Of a stretch of 64,000 bases of DNA, positions 48,774 through 57,503 are shown piece by piece (position 1 is the first letter of the stretch; each line of letters starts with the position of its first letter). The stretch comes from Levilactobacillus parabrevis ATCC 53295 (GTDB lineage Bacteria; Bacillota; Bacilli; Lactobacillales; Lactobacillaceae), in the NCBI RefSeq assembly GCF_001434055.1, contig NZ_AZCZ01000005.1:28316-92315 (forward strand), given 5' to 3'. Both the position numbers and the translations under genes were made by a program. The notes below the pieces were generated by a model. The model was not told the DNA's origin and ran no database searches. It saw only the letters and a program-made list of their open reading frames with translations.

Positions 48774-48884
48774 AACTCGCTAAAAGATACGCGGGAACGT
48801 GGCCGTGGCGGGGGATAAATGCTATACTAAGCCGAGCATAGTATGAAATATGACAAAAGAGTAAGCGAGGTTGGTATTTAAATC

Positions 48885-49760
48885 ATGGATGATGTGCAGC
48901 AGTTGTTAAAACGGCATACCTATACGGCGAAATTCTCCGTGGCGTTCTTCTACGGAGTCTTGGTGTCGATTGCGGTGAACTTCTTCTGGACACCGGGGCA
49001 TATTTACTCCTCCGGTGTGACCGGGTTAGCACAGTTGGTTAACAGTTTGACGGCAGGGTTGGGAATGTTTCATATCTCCACGGCTCTGGGGCTGTTTCTG
49101 ATTAACATTCCCATGTTTGTCCTGGCTTGGAAACAAATTGGTAAGTCTTTTACGGTTTTTACGTTCATTTGTGTCCTGTTCGCGTCTATTATGATTCGGT
49201 TTATTCAACCCGTTCATTTGACTAGTGACCCGATTATCTGTGCGATCTTCGGGGGTGCGGTCAACGGTTTCGGGACGGGGTTCGCCTTAAAGAATGGGAT
49301 TTCGACCGGTGGGCTGGATATTATTGGTATCGTGTTGCGGCGTAAGACTGGCCGAAGCATGGGAACCATTAACATTGCCTTTAACAGTTTGATCGTCTTG
49401 AGTGCCGGGTTCGTTTATGGCTGGCCATATGCGCTGTACTCCGCGTTGGGACTGTTCGTGAACGCCAAGGTCATCGACATGACGTTTACCCGTCAACAAC
49501 GGATGCAGGTCATGGTCATCACCGACCGGCCTAAGACGGTCATCGACAGTATTCAGAACCATATGCGTCGGGGAATCACCATTGTCCACGGGGCTGAAGG
49601 GGCTTACCGGCACGATGAGAAGACAATCTTGTTCACGGTCATCACGCGTTATGAAATGGACGAGTTGGAAGTCGCCATGGAAGAGGCTGATCCACACGCC
49701 TTTGTCAGCATCTCCGATACGGTGAAGGTGTTGGGGCACTTCTACGAGCCGAAATGGTAA
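48885..49760 (+). CDS. YitT family membrane protein
   Basis: 291 aa. Five to six membrane segments in the first 190 residues (YitT/DUF161; GHIYSSGVTGLAQL and GFALKNGISTGGLDIIG are typical), then a soluble C-terminal DUF2179 domain (about 195-285, RPKTVIDSIQNHMRRGITIVHGAEGAY). Transport role unproven. -10 TATACT at about 48823; terminator 49765-49804. Confidence 0.9.
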   Translation: MDDVQQLLKRHTYTAKFSVAFFYGVLVSIAVNFFWTPGHIYSSGVTGLAQLVNSLTAGLGMFHISTALGLFLINIPMFVLAWKQIGKSFTVFTFICVLFASIMIRFIQPVHLTSDPIICAIFGGAVNGFGTGFALKNGISTGGLDIIGIVLRRKTGRSMGTINIAFNSLIVLSAGFVYGWPYALYSALGLFVNAKVIDMTFTRQQRMQVMVITDRPKTVIDSIQNHMRRGITIVHGAEGAYRHDEKTILFTVITRYEMDELEVAMEEADPHAFVSISDTVKVLGHFYEPKW

Positions 49761-49764
49761 ATCG

Positions 49765-49804
49765 ATACAGCGATGAAGGAGAAGCCTTCGCCGCTGTATT
49801 TTTT
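49765..49804 (+). terminator. Intrinsic terminator
   Basis: ATACAGCGATGAAGG pairs with CCTTCGCCGCTGTAT; six T follow. Confidence 0.88.
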
Positions 49805-49819
49805 GTCAAACGGGGGCTG

Positions 49820-49921
49820 CTACTTATTACTAATGTAATTTTTTCGGAATTGGTCTCATGAATTTGACACTTACGCAAAAAAATCGTGTTAACCTATGAG
49901 CCATTGTGGGTAGAAAGCAAT
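49820..49921 (+). repeat. Short intergenic repeat E, copy 2
   Basis: Partner of 5001-5100: TACTTATTACTAATGTAATT, GGAATTGGTCTCAT, then after about 55 bases CATTGTGGG..GAA. Same position relative to a terminator and the next gene as copy 1. Confidence 0.55.
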
Positions 49922-49993
49922 TCAACAGAACACGACGTTTCCATGCTTTTTTCACCAAGCCACCCGCTAAGTTCCAGTGGATTTTCAACGTGT

Positions 49994-50045
49994 TTCTTAA
50001 AGGTTCTTAAATTTCTCTAGGTTCCCCCCGGAGATGTGGTATAAT
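49994..50045 (+). promoter_or_regulatory. Teichoic acid gene promoter with direct repeats
   Basis: TATAAT at 50040-50045 with a poor -35. Two direct repeats TTCTTAAA (49994-50001 and 50004-50011), spaced 10 bp start to start, lie just above the -35 zone, the pattern expected for an OmpR-type response regulator acting as activator. Confidence 0.5.
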
Positions 50046-50089
50046 TCTCGGTGTTATGGACAGCGAAAATAAGTGATATTGGTGATAGC

Positions 50090-51235
50090 GTGAAAGATAT
50101 TTATTTAGGGTTAATCCGACTGATGTCGCTCTTGTGTGGTGGCCGCCGGCAGCGTAACTTTGTTTACCTGATGAGTTTTGGCGACAACCTCGCGTTTATT
50201 CGTGCCTTGGCACAGGCGTCACCGGTCGATCGACCGTTAGTCGTGTTTTACCGACCGCAACAGGAACGGGCGGCGCAGCGTTTGGCGCGGTCCGGGATTG
50301 ATGTGCGGCCGTTTCGTGATGATTTGGCCTTTGTTCTAAAGGGCATTCCCCAGATCATGCGCGCGCGGGTCTTGTTTTGTGACAACTACTACGCGTTTCT
50401 CGGTGGCTTGCACCATCCCCAACGGATGCGGATCGTGCAGGTCTGGCATGCGGCGGGGGCCATCAAGCGCTTTGGTTGGGATGATCCTACCACGGCGCAG
50501 CGTTCTGCCAGCGACCGGCGGCGGTTTCAAGCAGTCTACGATCACTTCGATGAGTACGTCGTGGGGTCGCCGGCAATGGGCCAGGTCTTCGCTAGAAGTT
50601 ATCGGGTGCCAGTTGACCGGATGCAGGTCTTAGGTTATCCGCGATCGGACCGGTATTCCGATCCGAAGTGGCAGCAGTTGTCACGTGATGCGGTTGCCGA
50701 AGCTGCGCCGGAATTGGTGGACCACCGGGTCATTTTGTATGCCCCGACCTACCGTGAAGGCGTGACCTTTACGCCACCAGCAGGATTGGCAGCGGCATTG
50801 ACCGCTGATCCCAATGCGAAGGTAGTCGTGAAGATTCATCCGGCGTTAAAAGCCAGTGCGCAGAAGTTGCAGGCGCAATTGGGACAACAGGTCGTGGTGA
50901 CTGAGGACATCAGTACCACGGACTTGTTGAACGTTGCGGAAACGGTCGTTACGGATTATTCTTCAGTGGCCTTTGACTACAGCCTGGTGCCCAACGCACA
51001 CAGTCTGTTGTTCTTCCTGTTCGATCTGGACGATTACCGGCGAGATCCCGGTGTTCAACCGGACTTGGAAGACTGGTTGCCTGGGTCAATCATCAAGACG
51101 ACCGATCAGTTGGCGGCAGCGATTAAAGCCGACGCACCAACCGATTTAACCCAGTTTAACCAACGGTGGAATTCCGCCAACGATGGGGCGGCCACACAGC
51201 GGGTCGTTGACTGTTATGCTGCGTTGCTAGATTAG
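50090..51235 (+). CDS. CDP-glycerol glycerophosphotransferase family protein (TagB/TagF-like)
   Basis: 381 aa. Membrane-associated transferase adding glycerol phosphate to teichoic acid acceptors. Family motifs: VWHAAGAIKRFGW (about 136), VLGYPRSDRY, ILYAPTYREG, VVVKIHPALK and VTDYSSVAFDYSL (about 303). GTG 50090 is chosen because an in-frame GTG at 50051 would lie at the predicted transcription start. The length fits TagB/short TagF rather than the ~750-residue TagF. Precedes tagG. Confidence 0.88.
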   Translation: MKDIYLGLIRLMSLLCGGRRQRNFVYLMSFGDNLAFIRALAQASPVDRPLVVFYRPQQERAAQRLARSGIDVRPFRDDLAFVLKGIPQIMRARVLFCDNYYAFLGGLHHPQRMRIVQVWHAAGAIKRFGWDDPTTAQRSASDRRRFQAVYDHFDEYVVGSPAMGQVFARSYRVPVDRMQVLGYPRSDRYSDPKWQQLSRDAVAEAAPELVDHRVILYAPTYREGVTFTPPAGLAAALTADPNAKVVVKIHPALKASAQKLQAQLGQQVVVTEDISTTDLLNVAETVVTDYSSVAFDYSLVPNAHSLLFFLFDLDDYRRDPGVQPDLEDWLPGSIIKTTDQLAAAIKADAPTDLTQFNQRWNSANDGAATQRVVDCYAALLD

Positions 51236-51269
51236 CACCAGCGATTAAAATTTAAAGGAGTGCAGTGCC

Positions 51270-52079
51270 TTGAAAGAGGTCATGACCTTATTCAAAGAAC
51301 AGGTCTCGAGTCTCGGAATCATTTTTCGGATTTCGCGCTACGAAGATCAAGCAAGTTATCAAAGTCATTACTTAGGTTTAATGTGGGAGTACTTATATCC
51401 GTTGATTCAAATCGGTATTTACTGGTTAGTCTTCGGTGTGGGTCTGAAGCACGGTCAACCCATTAGTGGGGTTGGCTATCTGCCATGGATGGTTATCGGA
51501 ATTTCACCTTGGTTCTTCATGAACCGGGCCACGTTGGATGGGTCCAAGAGTATCTACCAACGGGTCAACATGGTGGCCAAGATGAAGTTCCCCGTGTCCG
51601 CGCTGCCAACGATCAAGATCGTCAGCAATCTGAGTTCCTTCTGGACCATGATGGTCTTCACCATCTTTATTGGCCTGTTGAACGGGGTTTACCCTAAGGT
51701 TGCCTGGTTCCAGTGGATCTACTACTTCTTTGCCATGATTTGTTTACTCGTGGCTCTGGGAATCTTCAACTCATGTATCAGTGTGCTGGTACGGGACTAC
51801 CATATCCTGTTACAATCCCTGATGCGGATGTTGTTCTACGTGTCCGGTGTGCTGTTTAACTTCGTGACACCATCATTCCCAACACCATTCATCCACTTAC
51901 TCGAACTTAACCCGTACTACTACATCGTTGCGGGTTTCCGGGAATCCTTCTTAGGGACCGGCTGGTTCTGGGATAAGCCAATGTTAACGTTAGAATTCTG
52001 GCTGTTCGTGTTCTTCTTACTGCTCGTGGGTTCCCACCTGCACTACAAGTTCCGGTCACGCTTTGTTGATTTAATATAA
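51270..52079 (+). CDS. tagG: Teichoic acid ABC exporter permease TagG
   Basis: 269 aa, ABC-2 type permease with six membrane segments and the characteristic YLGLMWEYLYPLIQIGIYWLVFGVGL and LNPYYYIVAGFRESFLG. TTG start at 51270, 9 bases after AAAGGAG. It normally works with the ATPase TagH encoded next door; no tagH is in the window. An IS200/IS605 element begins a few bases after the stop codon. Confidence 0.93.
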   Translation: MKEVMTLFKEQVSSLGIIFRISRYEDQASYQSHYLGLMWEYLYPLIQIGIYWLVFGVGLKHGQPISGVGYLPWMVIGISPWFFMNRATLDGSKSIYQRVNMVAKMKFPVSALPTIKIVSNLSSFWTMMVFTIFIGLLNGVYPKVAWFQWIYYFFAMICLLVALGIFNSCISVLVRDYHILLQSLMRMLFYVSGVLFNFVTPSFPTPFIHLLELNPYYYIVAGFRESFLGTGWFWDKPMLTLEFWLFVFFLLLVGSHLHYKFRSRFVDLI

Positions 52080-52122
52080 ATTAGGCAGAATTCCCTTGCT
52101 TTCAAACAGGGGATGAATGCCG

Positions 52123-52542
52123 TTATGCCCTTCGCTGACTGGCAATGTAGTTTTCTACGGTTTCCTTGCTCATATTACCAAGGGTACTCATGAAGTAGCT
52201 AGGAGACCAGAGATGTCCACTCCAAAACTTCTGGGCTTTTATCTCTGGATGTAACTCAAAGAATAAGCGCGCTGAACCGCCTTTGAAGGCCTTGACAACG
52301 TTCGTTGGCGCATACTTGGGCTTAAAGCTTAGTAATAAGTGAATATGATCAGGCATTACTTCCATTTGCTCAATGGTCACTTCGTTTAGTCGGGCTATTT
52401 TCGTTAGAATGTCAGACATTTCAGCGACTAACTTTGGCGTTGTAAATGCTTCGCGCCGGTATTTGGTGACCCAGACCAAGTGAAAATGAAAGTTGTAAAC
52501 ATAACCTCGCTCGTGAATTGATCCGGCAATGTCTTTACTCAT
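52123..52542 (-). CDS. tnpA: IS200/IS605 transposase TnpA (Y1 HUH)
   Basis: 139 aa, looks complete. HUH motif in EVMPDHIHLLLSF (about 61-73) and the catalytic tyrosine in VENYIASQ near the end; NFHFHLVWVTKYRREAF at the start. ATGGAGG before ATG 52542. The enzyme moves single-stranded DNA by recognising the hairpin ends. It may still act although its partner gene is broken. Confidence 0.93.
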   Translation of the reverse strand: MSKDIAGSIHERGYVYNFHFHLVWVTKYRREAFTTPKLVAEMSDILTKIARLNEVTIEQMEVMPDHIHLLLSFKPKYAPTNVVKAFKGGSARLFFELHPEIKAQKFWSGHLWSPSYFMSTLGNMSKETVENYIASQRRA

Positions 52543-52580
52543 ATGGTACCTCCATAAATATTATTATAAGTTGTTTTGTT

Positions 52581-52982
52581 ATGAATACAGTATACTCATA
52601 TGGTATGATACCATCAAGCAAGAATCTCCTGCACCACGTCTCTACGGCCTTGATCAAAAACCACGATTTAGTCGTAGCTGAAGAACTGCGGAGTAAAAAT
52701 ATGTTGCAGAACCACGCTTTGGCAATGAGCATCACGGACGTTGGCTGGCGAACACTATTGGCTATGCTGTCCTACAAAGCTGATTTGTACGGCCGGAAAT
52801 TTTTGACTATCAATCCCCGAAATACAACGCAAACTTGTAGTGATTGTGGTCACGTCCTGACTGATAAGAACAAGTTGACGTTAGCTGATCGCAAGTGGAC
52901 GTGTCCTAGTTGTGGCACGTTTCATGTGCGTGATCATAACGCAGCTAAAAATATTTTAGCTAAGGGTTTAGCAACCTTGTAA
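52581..52982 (+). pseudogene. tnpB: TnpB remnant
   Basis: About 133 codons. After a few N-terminal codons the frame jumps to the C-terminal third of TnpB: HHVSTALIKNHDLVVAEEL (RuvC-II Glu), CSDCG and CPSCG (zinc ribbon), RDHNAAKNIL (RuvC-III Asp). The helix-turn-helix, wedge and RuvC-I Asp regions, some 250 residues, are missing, so nuclease activity is not expected. Confidence 0.88.
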
Positions 52983-53163
52983 GAAACGAGTCCGTCTGGC
53001 AACCTGCGGACCTAAAAGGCTTTGGTAATTAGTGGATAAGTCCTATTCGTAGGCTAGCGCTGTATCTAAGCAAATTGTGGTCACCATGCCATGGGGTGTG
53101 GTTCTCGCGAGCGTCCGTTGTTAAACGGGCGTGGTTGATTATAATTGAAAGGAGCAACCTCAA

Positions 53164-54387
53164 ATGGCGAACGGTTTCCAAAAAATCACGCAGTCATTGA
53201 AGCTAGTTGCTCGCTATGGGCTCATCGTGATGAACGATGGGCTTATTTGTTTACCTATTAAACGGCGACTAGTGATGTTTGAAAGCTTCAACGGAAAGGA
53301 TGTCAACGACAATCCGGCGGCCATCTACCGCGCATTGGTGGCGGCGGATCCCCGTTACCGGGAGACGGCGTACTTTAGCGTCAAACCTCGTGAATATGCG
53401 GCATTGAAACGTAAGTACCCGGAGATCCAACTAATCAAGCGCTTTACACCCAAGTGGGTCTGGTTGATGGCCCGGGCTCAGTACTGGGTCTTAAATTCCC
53501 GGTTACCGAACTGGTGGCGGTCAAATCGGCATACCCGGACCATTCAGACTTGGCACGGGACGCCCCTGAAGAAGTTGGGTGCCGACATCGAACACGTGGC
53601 AATTCCGGGGACCAGTACGGCTGACTATCACCAACAGTTTGTGACGGCCTCGTCGCGCTGGGACTACCTGATTGCGCCGAACCAGTATTCTCGTGATATT
53701 TTTAAACGGGCCTTTGGCTACCGCGGGCACTTCCTGACGATTGGCTATCCCAGAAACGACGTGCTCTACACGGATGATCAACCGGATAAGGTGGCGGCAC
53801 TGCGCCAACGCCTGTTGGGCAAGGTCACTGGACCAGTTGTGACCTATGCGCCAACTTGGCGTGACGACATGGCGGTGCGACCAGGGGTTTATCGTTTTGA
53901 CCTGCCGTTTGACCTGGGTGAATTCTTTAAGCACGTACCAGCGGGGACCCACCTGATTATTCGCCCCCATTATCTGGTTAAGGACGCCGTGGATATTCGT
54001 GGCTACGAGGACCGAGTGACGGTACTGGCCGATACCGACATTGCCGAACTCTACCTGATTACGGATCTTCTGATCACGGATTATTCGTCGGTGATGTTTG
54101 ACTTTGCTAACTTAAAACGGCCCCAATTATTCTTCGCCTACGACCTCGAACACTACCGCGACCAGCTTCGCGGGTTCTACTTCGATTACCAAAAGGAAAT
54201 TCCGGGGCCACTCGTCACGACGGCGAACGCCTTCTATGAGCAACTCGATGGGTGGCGCGACCAGGGGAGCTTCCCAGCGTATCAGGCTCAGCAGGACGCC
54301 TTTTATCAGAAGTTTTGTGATTGGGAAGACGGCACGGCTAGCCAGAAGGTGGCCAGCCTGATCATCAGTGGAAAGGATGAATTGTAA
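53164..54387 (+). CDS. CDP-glycerol glycerophosphotransferase family protein, second copy
   Basis: 407 aa. Same family as the 50090 product but clearly distinct: [33 protein letters not shown] (about 125), [30 protein letters not shown] and [17 protein letters not shown] (about 304). Probably adds or extends glycerol phosphate on teichoic acid. AAAGGAG before ATG 53164, just beyond the IS right end. Its TAA overlaps the nfo start (TAATG). Confidence 0.9.
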   Translation: MANGFQKITQSLKLVARYGLIVMNDGLICLPIKRRLVMFESFNGKDVNDNPAAIYRALVAADPRYRETAYFSVKPREYAALKRKYPEIQLIKRFTPKWVWLMARAQYWVLNSRLPNWWRSNRHTRTIQTWHGTPLKKLGADIEHVAIPGTSTADYHQQFVTASSRWDYLIAPNQYSRDIFKRAFGYRGHFLTIGYPRNDVLYTDDQPDKVAALRQRLLGKVTGPVVTYAPTWRDDMAVRPGVYRFDLPFDLGEFFKHVPAGTHLIIRPHYLVKDAVDIRGYEDRVTVLADTDIAELYLITDLLITDYSSVMFDFANLKRPQLFFAYDLEHYRDQLRGFYFDYQKEIPGPLVTTANAFYEQLDGWRDQGSFPAYQAQQDAFYQKFCDWEDGTASQKVASLIISGKDEL

Positions 54388-55319
54388 TGGCTGAATTTTT
54401 AATCGGCTCACACGTTAGTATGAAGGGTAAAGACATGTTTCTGGGATCGGCGCAAGAGGCCGCTCAGTATGGCGAAAATGTCTTTATGATCTACACGGGT
54501 GCGCCCCAGAATACCCGGCGTAAGCCAATCGATGAATTGAATATTCCGGCGGGAAAGCAGTTCATGGCTGACCACAATCAGCGGGCCGTCGTGATTCACG
54601 CGCCGTACGTGGTCAACTTGGGAAATACGACCAAGCCGCAGAACTACGCCTTTGCCGTGGAATTTCTGACCAATGAAGTGAAACGGGCGGCAGCTCTCGG
54701 GGCTACGCAGATTGTGCTACACCCCGGCGCTCATGTGGGTGCTGGCCCGGACGCTGCGATTGCCCAGATTGCCAAGGGCCTCGATGAGATCTTGGCTGCG
54801 GCCGATGAGCCCGTGCAGATTGCCTTAGAGACGATGGCTGGCAAGGGGACTGAAGTTGGTCGAAACTTCGAAGAGCTGGCCGCCATCATGGATGCAACTG
54901 CTGCCAATGACCGGTTGTCGGTCTGCTTTGACACTTGTCATACCAGTGACGCTGGTTACGCCATTGCCACGGATTTTGACGGCGTACTCAATGAATTCGA
55001 CCACGTCATTGGTGTCGACAAGCTCAAGGTGGTTCACCTGAACGATTCCAAGAATCCACAGGGAAGCCACAAGGACCGGCACACCAATATCGGATTGGGA
55101 ACGTTAGGGTTTGACGTGTTGAACAGTGTCGCCCACCATCCCCAATTAACGGCGGTGCCGAAGATTATGGAAACACCTGTGATTGGGCCAGACCGTAAGC
55201 ATGGGGTCAATCCTCACGGCTATGAAGTTGCCATGCTGAAGGCGCAGAGATTCAATCCTGATTTAGAGGCCGACGTTTTAGCTGCGAAGCCGGTCGATGA
55301 ATTTTTGACGCGGCAGTAA
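54387..55319 (+). CDS. nfo: Deoxyribonuclease IV (endonuclease IV)
   Basis: 310 aa AP endonuclease for base excision repair. TIM-barrel zinc enzyme: [11 protein letters not shown] at the start, [70 protein letters not shown] and METP supply the metal ligands. Slightly longer than the E. coli protein at the C-terminus. Coupled to the upstream gene by a one-base overlap. Confidence 0.96.
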   Translation: MAEFLIGSHVSMKGKDMFLGSAQEAAQYGENVFMIYTGAPQNTRRKPIDELNIPAGKQFMADHNQRAVVIHAPYVVNLGNTTKPQNYAFAVEFLTNEVKRAAALGATQIVLHPGAHVGAGPDAAIAQIAKGLDEILAAADEPVQIALETMAGKGTEVGRNFEELAAIMDATAANDRLSVCFDTCHTSDAGYAIATDFDGVLNEFDHVIGVDKLKVVHLNDSKNPQGSHKDRHTNIGLGTLGFDVLNSVAHHPQLTAVPKIMETPVIGPDRKHGVNPHGYEVAMLKAQRFNPDLEADVLAAKPVDEFLTRQ

Positions 55320-55380
55320 TATGATATAATTGCTTAGCTTGTTTAGTAGGCGTAGGGAACTATAGGGGGAGAAATTGAAT

Positions 55381-56067
55381 ATGAAAAAGGGTGTCGATGC
55401 GCCATTAGTGCCAATCGTGTTTTTACTCGTTGGTATCGTGGGGATGGTGATGGCGGTTACTTCCGGGGAGTGGACCAATTACCTTTTCCCAATCGCTCTG
55501 TTCTTGTTTGCGGGCATGTATTTGTATACATCGTTGTGGGGAAAATACAAGCTTATCAAACGCGTCGTTGCAGAAATGCAGCTTGACGGTCACGAACGGG
55601 TGTTGGATCTCGGTACGGGCCATGGGGCCTTCTTACTGGAAATTGCGCGGCGGTTGCGTGTCCCGGGAAAAGTGACGGGTTTAGATATTTGGAATAGGGG
55701 AGACCAATCAGGCAATTCAACCGAGGAGACGCAACGTAACATTGACCAGGCGGGTGTTAGTGACGTCAGTGAGTTAGTCACCGGCGATATGACACAGTTG
55801 TCCTTCGAGGATGATTGTTTTGACTATGTTGTGGCGAGTCTTGCCATTCACAATGTAAAACCCAAGGCTAGTCGTCAGCAAGCGATTACGGAGGCCTACC
55901 GGGTATTGAAGCCGAACGGGCATCTGGTTATTTTGGATATTGAACATGTCGGTGAATATCGGAATCAATTGAAACAACTTGGCGTGAAGGAAGTTAGTGT
56001 CCAGCACGCTGGTCTTAATGGGATGTATGCGTTGCTGAGTACGAGAATTCTGATAGCTCAGAAATGA
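55381..56067 (+). CDS. Membrane-anchored class I methyltransferase
   Basis: 228 aa. Two N-terminal membrane helices (about 10-28 and 34-54), then a SAM methyltransferase: VLDLGTGHGAFLLEIARRL (about 74), LDIWNRGDQSGNS, VTGDMTQLSFEDDCFDYVVASLAIHN, EAYRVLKPNGHLVILDI. Substrate unknown. ATG 55381 with GGGGGAG upstream. Own promoter likely (TATAAT at about 55323-55328). Confidence 0.85.
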   Translation: MKKGVDAPLVPIVFLLVGIVGMVMAVTSGEWTNYLFPIALFLFAGMYLYTSLWGKYKLIKRVVAEMQLDGHERVLDLGTGHGAFLLEIARRLRVPGKVTGLDIWNRGDQSGNSTEETQRNIDQAGVSDVSELVTGDMTQLSFEDDCFDYVVASLAIHNVKPKASRQQAITEAYRVLKPNGHLVILDIEHVGEYRNQLKQLGVKEVSVQHAGLNGMYALLSTRILIAQK

Positions 56068-56108
56068 AGGAATGCGGAGACGCGTTGATTCTGACTGATA
56101 GTGATAGC

Positions 56109-56159
56109 AAAAAACAAAGTGCTCTGTGACCGAAATTGGTCACGAGCACTTTGTTTTTT
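56109..56159. terminator. Strong bidirectional terminator
   Basis: About 21 bp of stem: AAAACAAAGTGCTCTGTGAC pairs with GTCACGAGCACTTTGTTTT, with T- and A-runs. Between converging genes. Confidence 0.92.
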
Positions 56160-56165
56160 AGACGG

Positions 56166-56993
56166 TTAATCAGCTAAGGGATGGGGAATTAAGTCGTAAT
56201 CCACACTCTCCATAATCAGCGTAGCGGTCTCTTCAATCGACTTATTTGAGACGTCGATCACTAGACAGCCAATCTTTTTATAGATCTTCTGAGCGTAGTC
56301 CAATTCTTCGCTGATCTTCTTGGTATCAGAGTAGGCACTGTCTGCGGGTAAGCCATAAGACAGCATCCGTTCCTGACGAATCTTTCTGAGTGATTCTGGT
56401 TTGTTGGTCAGGCCAAAGATTCGCTTAGGGTCAACCTGCCACAGTTCGTCTGGAAGCTGCGTAGTGGGGCCTAGCGGTAGGTTAGCGACCCGTAAGTTCC
56501 GGTTGGCCAGGAAGAGTGACAGTGGCGTCTTAGAGGTCCGTGAGACCCCGAGAATCACGATGTCTGCTTTGAGTAGGCCAGTCGGGTCCTTGCCGTCGTC
56601 GTAGGTTACGGCGAATTCCATGGCGGCAATCCGATCGAAGTAGGTGTCGTTGAGGTTGTGAACCAGGCCGGGGACGCCTTCAGGAGTTAAACCGGTGGCG
56701 TTCTGCATGACCCCCATGGCCGGCTGGATACAGTCGAACTGTTGGAGCTGGTTAGTGGTCGCAAATTCTCTGACCTTTTTACTCAGCTTGGCGTTGACCA
56801 GCGTGTGAAAGATCATCGCCCGCTGTTTCTTAGCGAGGTTGAGAATCCCATCGAGAATTGAGTCGGTTTGAATAAAGGGAAACCGTTGATAGCTGGCTTG
56901 CACGGTGGGAAACTGAGACACTGCCGTTTGGGCAACGGTCAGCGCCGTCTCCCCGGAAGAATCGGAAATGATGAAGATGGTAATCTGCGGCAT
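56166..56993 (-). CDS. Pyruvate, phosphate dikinase regulatory protein family (DUF299/YqfL)
   Basis: 275 aa bifunctional kinase/phosphorylase family. ISDSSGETALTVAQTA at the start, the P-loop GVSRTSKTPLSLFLANR (about 152) and IDVSNKSIEETATLIM near the end. Known members control PPDK or PEP synthase by ADP-dependent phosphorylation; neither target is in the window. ATG 56993 follows GAGGAG; an in-frame TTG lies 9 bases upstream. Usual neighbour of rpsU in Bacilli. Confidence 0.92.
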   Translation of the reverse strand: MPQITIFIISDSSGETALTVAQTAVSQFPTVQASYQRFPFIQTDSILDGILNLAKKQRAMIFHTLVNAKLSKKVREFATTNQLQQFDCIQPAMGVMQNATGLTPEGVPGLVHNLNDTYFDRIAAMEFAVTYDDGKDPTGLLKADIVILGVSRTSKTPLSLFLANRNLRVANLPLGPTTQLPDELWQVDPKRIFGLTNKPESLRKIRQERMLSYGLPADSAYSDTKKISEELDYAQKIYKKIGCLVIDVSNKSIEETATLIMESVDYDLIPHPLAD

Positions 56994-57082
56994 AGCGAGC
57001 AACTCCTCTACATTTTTTCTTAATGATTACCCCTAGTTTACCCCGTCCGTTAAAACGGTTCAAATTTTATTGTCTTGCGTTA

Positions 57083-57155
57083 TTGACGCCGTTTGGATGA
57101 TTATGTATAATAGTTAAGAACCGTTACGCCGGTGGTAAAAAGCTAACCGGCGTTA
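57083..57155 (+). promoter_or_regulatory. rpsU promoter and leader hairpin
   Basis: TTGACG (57083-57088), 17-bp spacer, TATAAT (57106-57111). The leader then forms a hairpin TTACGCCGGT/ACCGGCGTTA (about 57123-57154), only ~20 bases before the ribosome-binding site: a possible translational control site. Confidence 0.75.
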
Positions 57156-57185
57156 TTACTTGTGCTCGGAGGGAGGGAATTTTAT

Positions 57186-57374
57186 ATGGCAAAGACAGTC
57201 GTTCGCAAAAACGAGTCTTTTGACGACGCTCTTCGGCGCTTCAAACGTACGGTTTCCCGTAGCGGTACTTTACAAGAATACCGTAAACGTGAATTTTACG
57301 AAAAACCAAGTGTGAAGAAAAAGTTAAAATCAGAAGCTGCGCGTAAGCGTAAAGCCAAGAAGAAGCGTTTCTAA
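57186..57374 (+). CDS. rpsU: 30S ribosomal protein S21
   Basis: 62 aa, very basic: [20 protein letters not shown], then a Lys/Arg-rich tail ([11 protein letters not shown]). Binds the platform of the 30S subunit near the anti-Shine-Dalgarno. GGAGGGAGGG precedes ATG 57186. Single-gene unit with terminator 57396-57430. Confidence 0.97.
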   Translation: MAKTVVRKNESFDDALRRFKRTVSRSGTLQEYRKREFYEKPSVKKKLKSEAARKRKAKKKRF

Positions 57375-57395
57375 GCTCTTTTTGCAATTTAACTT

Positions 57396-57430
57396 AAAAA
57401 ACCGCTGACCTTAATTGGTTAGCGGTTTTT
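57396..57430 (+). terminator. Intrinsic terminator after rpsU
   Basis: AAAAAACCGCTGACC pairs with GGTTAGCGGTTTTT. Confidence 0.9.
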
Positions 57431-57503
57431 GTATCCATTCTGTAAATGATGGTGGCGTTTAAAGTAGCCACCAGTTTTGAAAGCCATTTGCGGGTAATGT
57501 CAG

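Larger units (their letters stand above)
52085..53134. mobile_element. IS200/IS605-family element, tnpB deleted
   Basis: Divergent tnpA (minus) and remnant tnpB (plus) bounded by imperfect hairpins: left TCCC..GGGGA (52092-52113), right CCGTT/AACGG (about 53113-53128). No terminal inverted repeats, as expected for this family. The boundaries are estimates. The segment 52983-53134 after tnpB corresponds to the right end plus the omega-RNA region. It separates tagG from the second transferase gene. Confidence 0.8.

Noticed and set aside
50051..50089. Leaderless GTG start for the first glycerophosphotransferase
   Set aside because: It coincides with the expected transcription start after TATAAT; the internal GTG 50090 is more likely.
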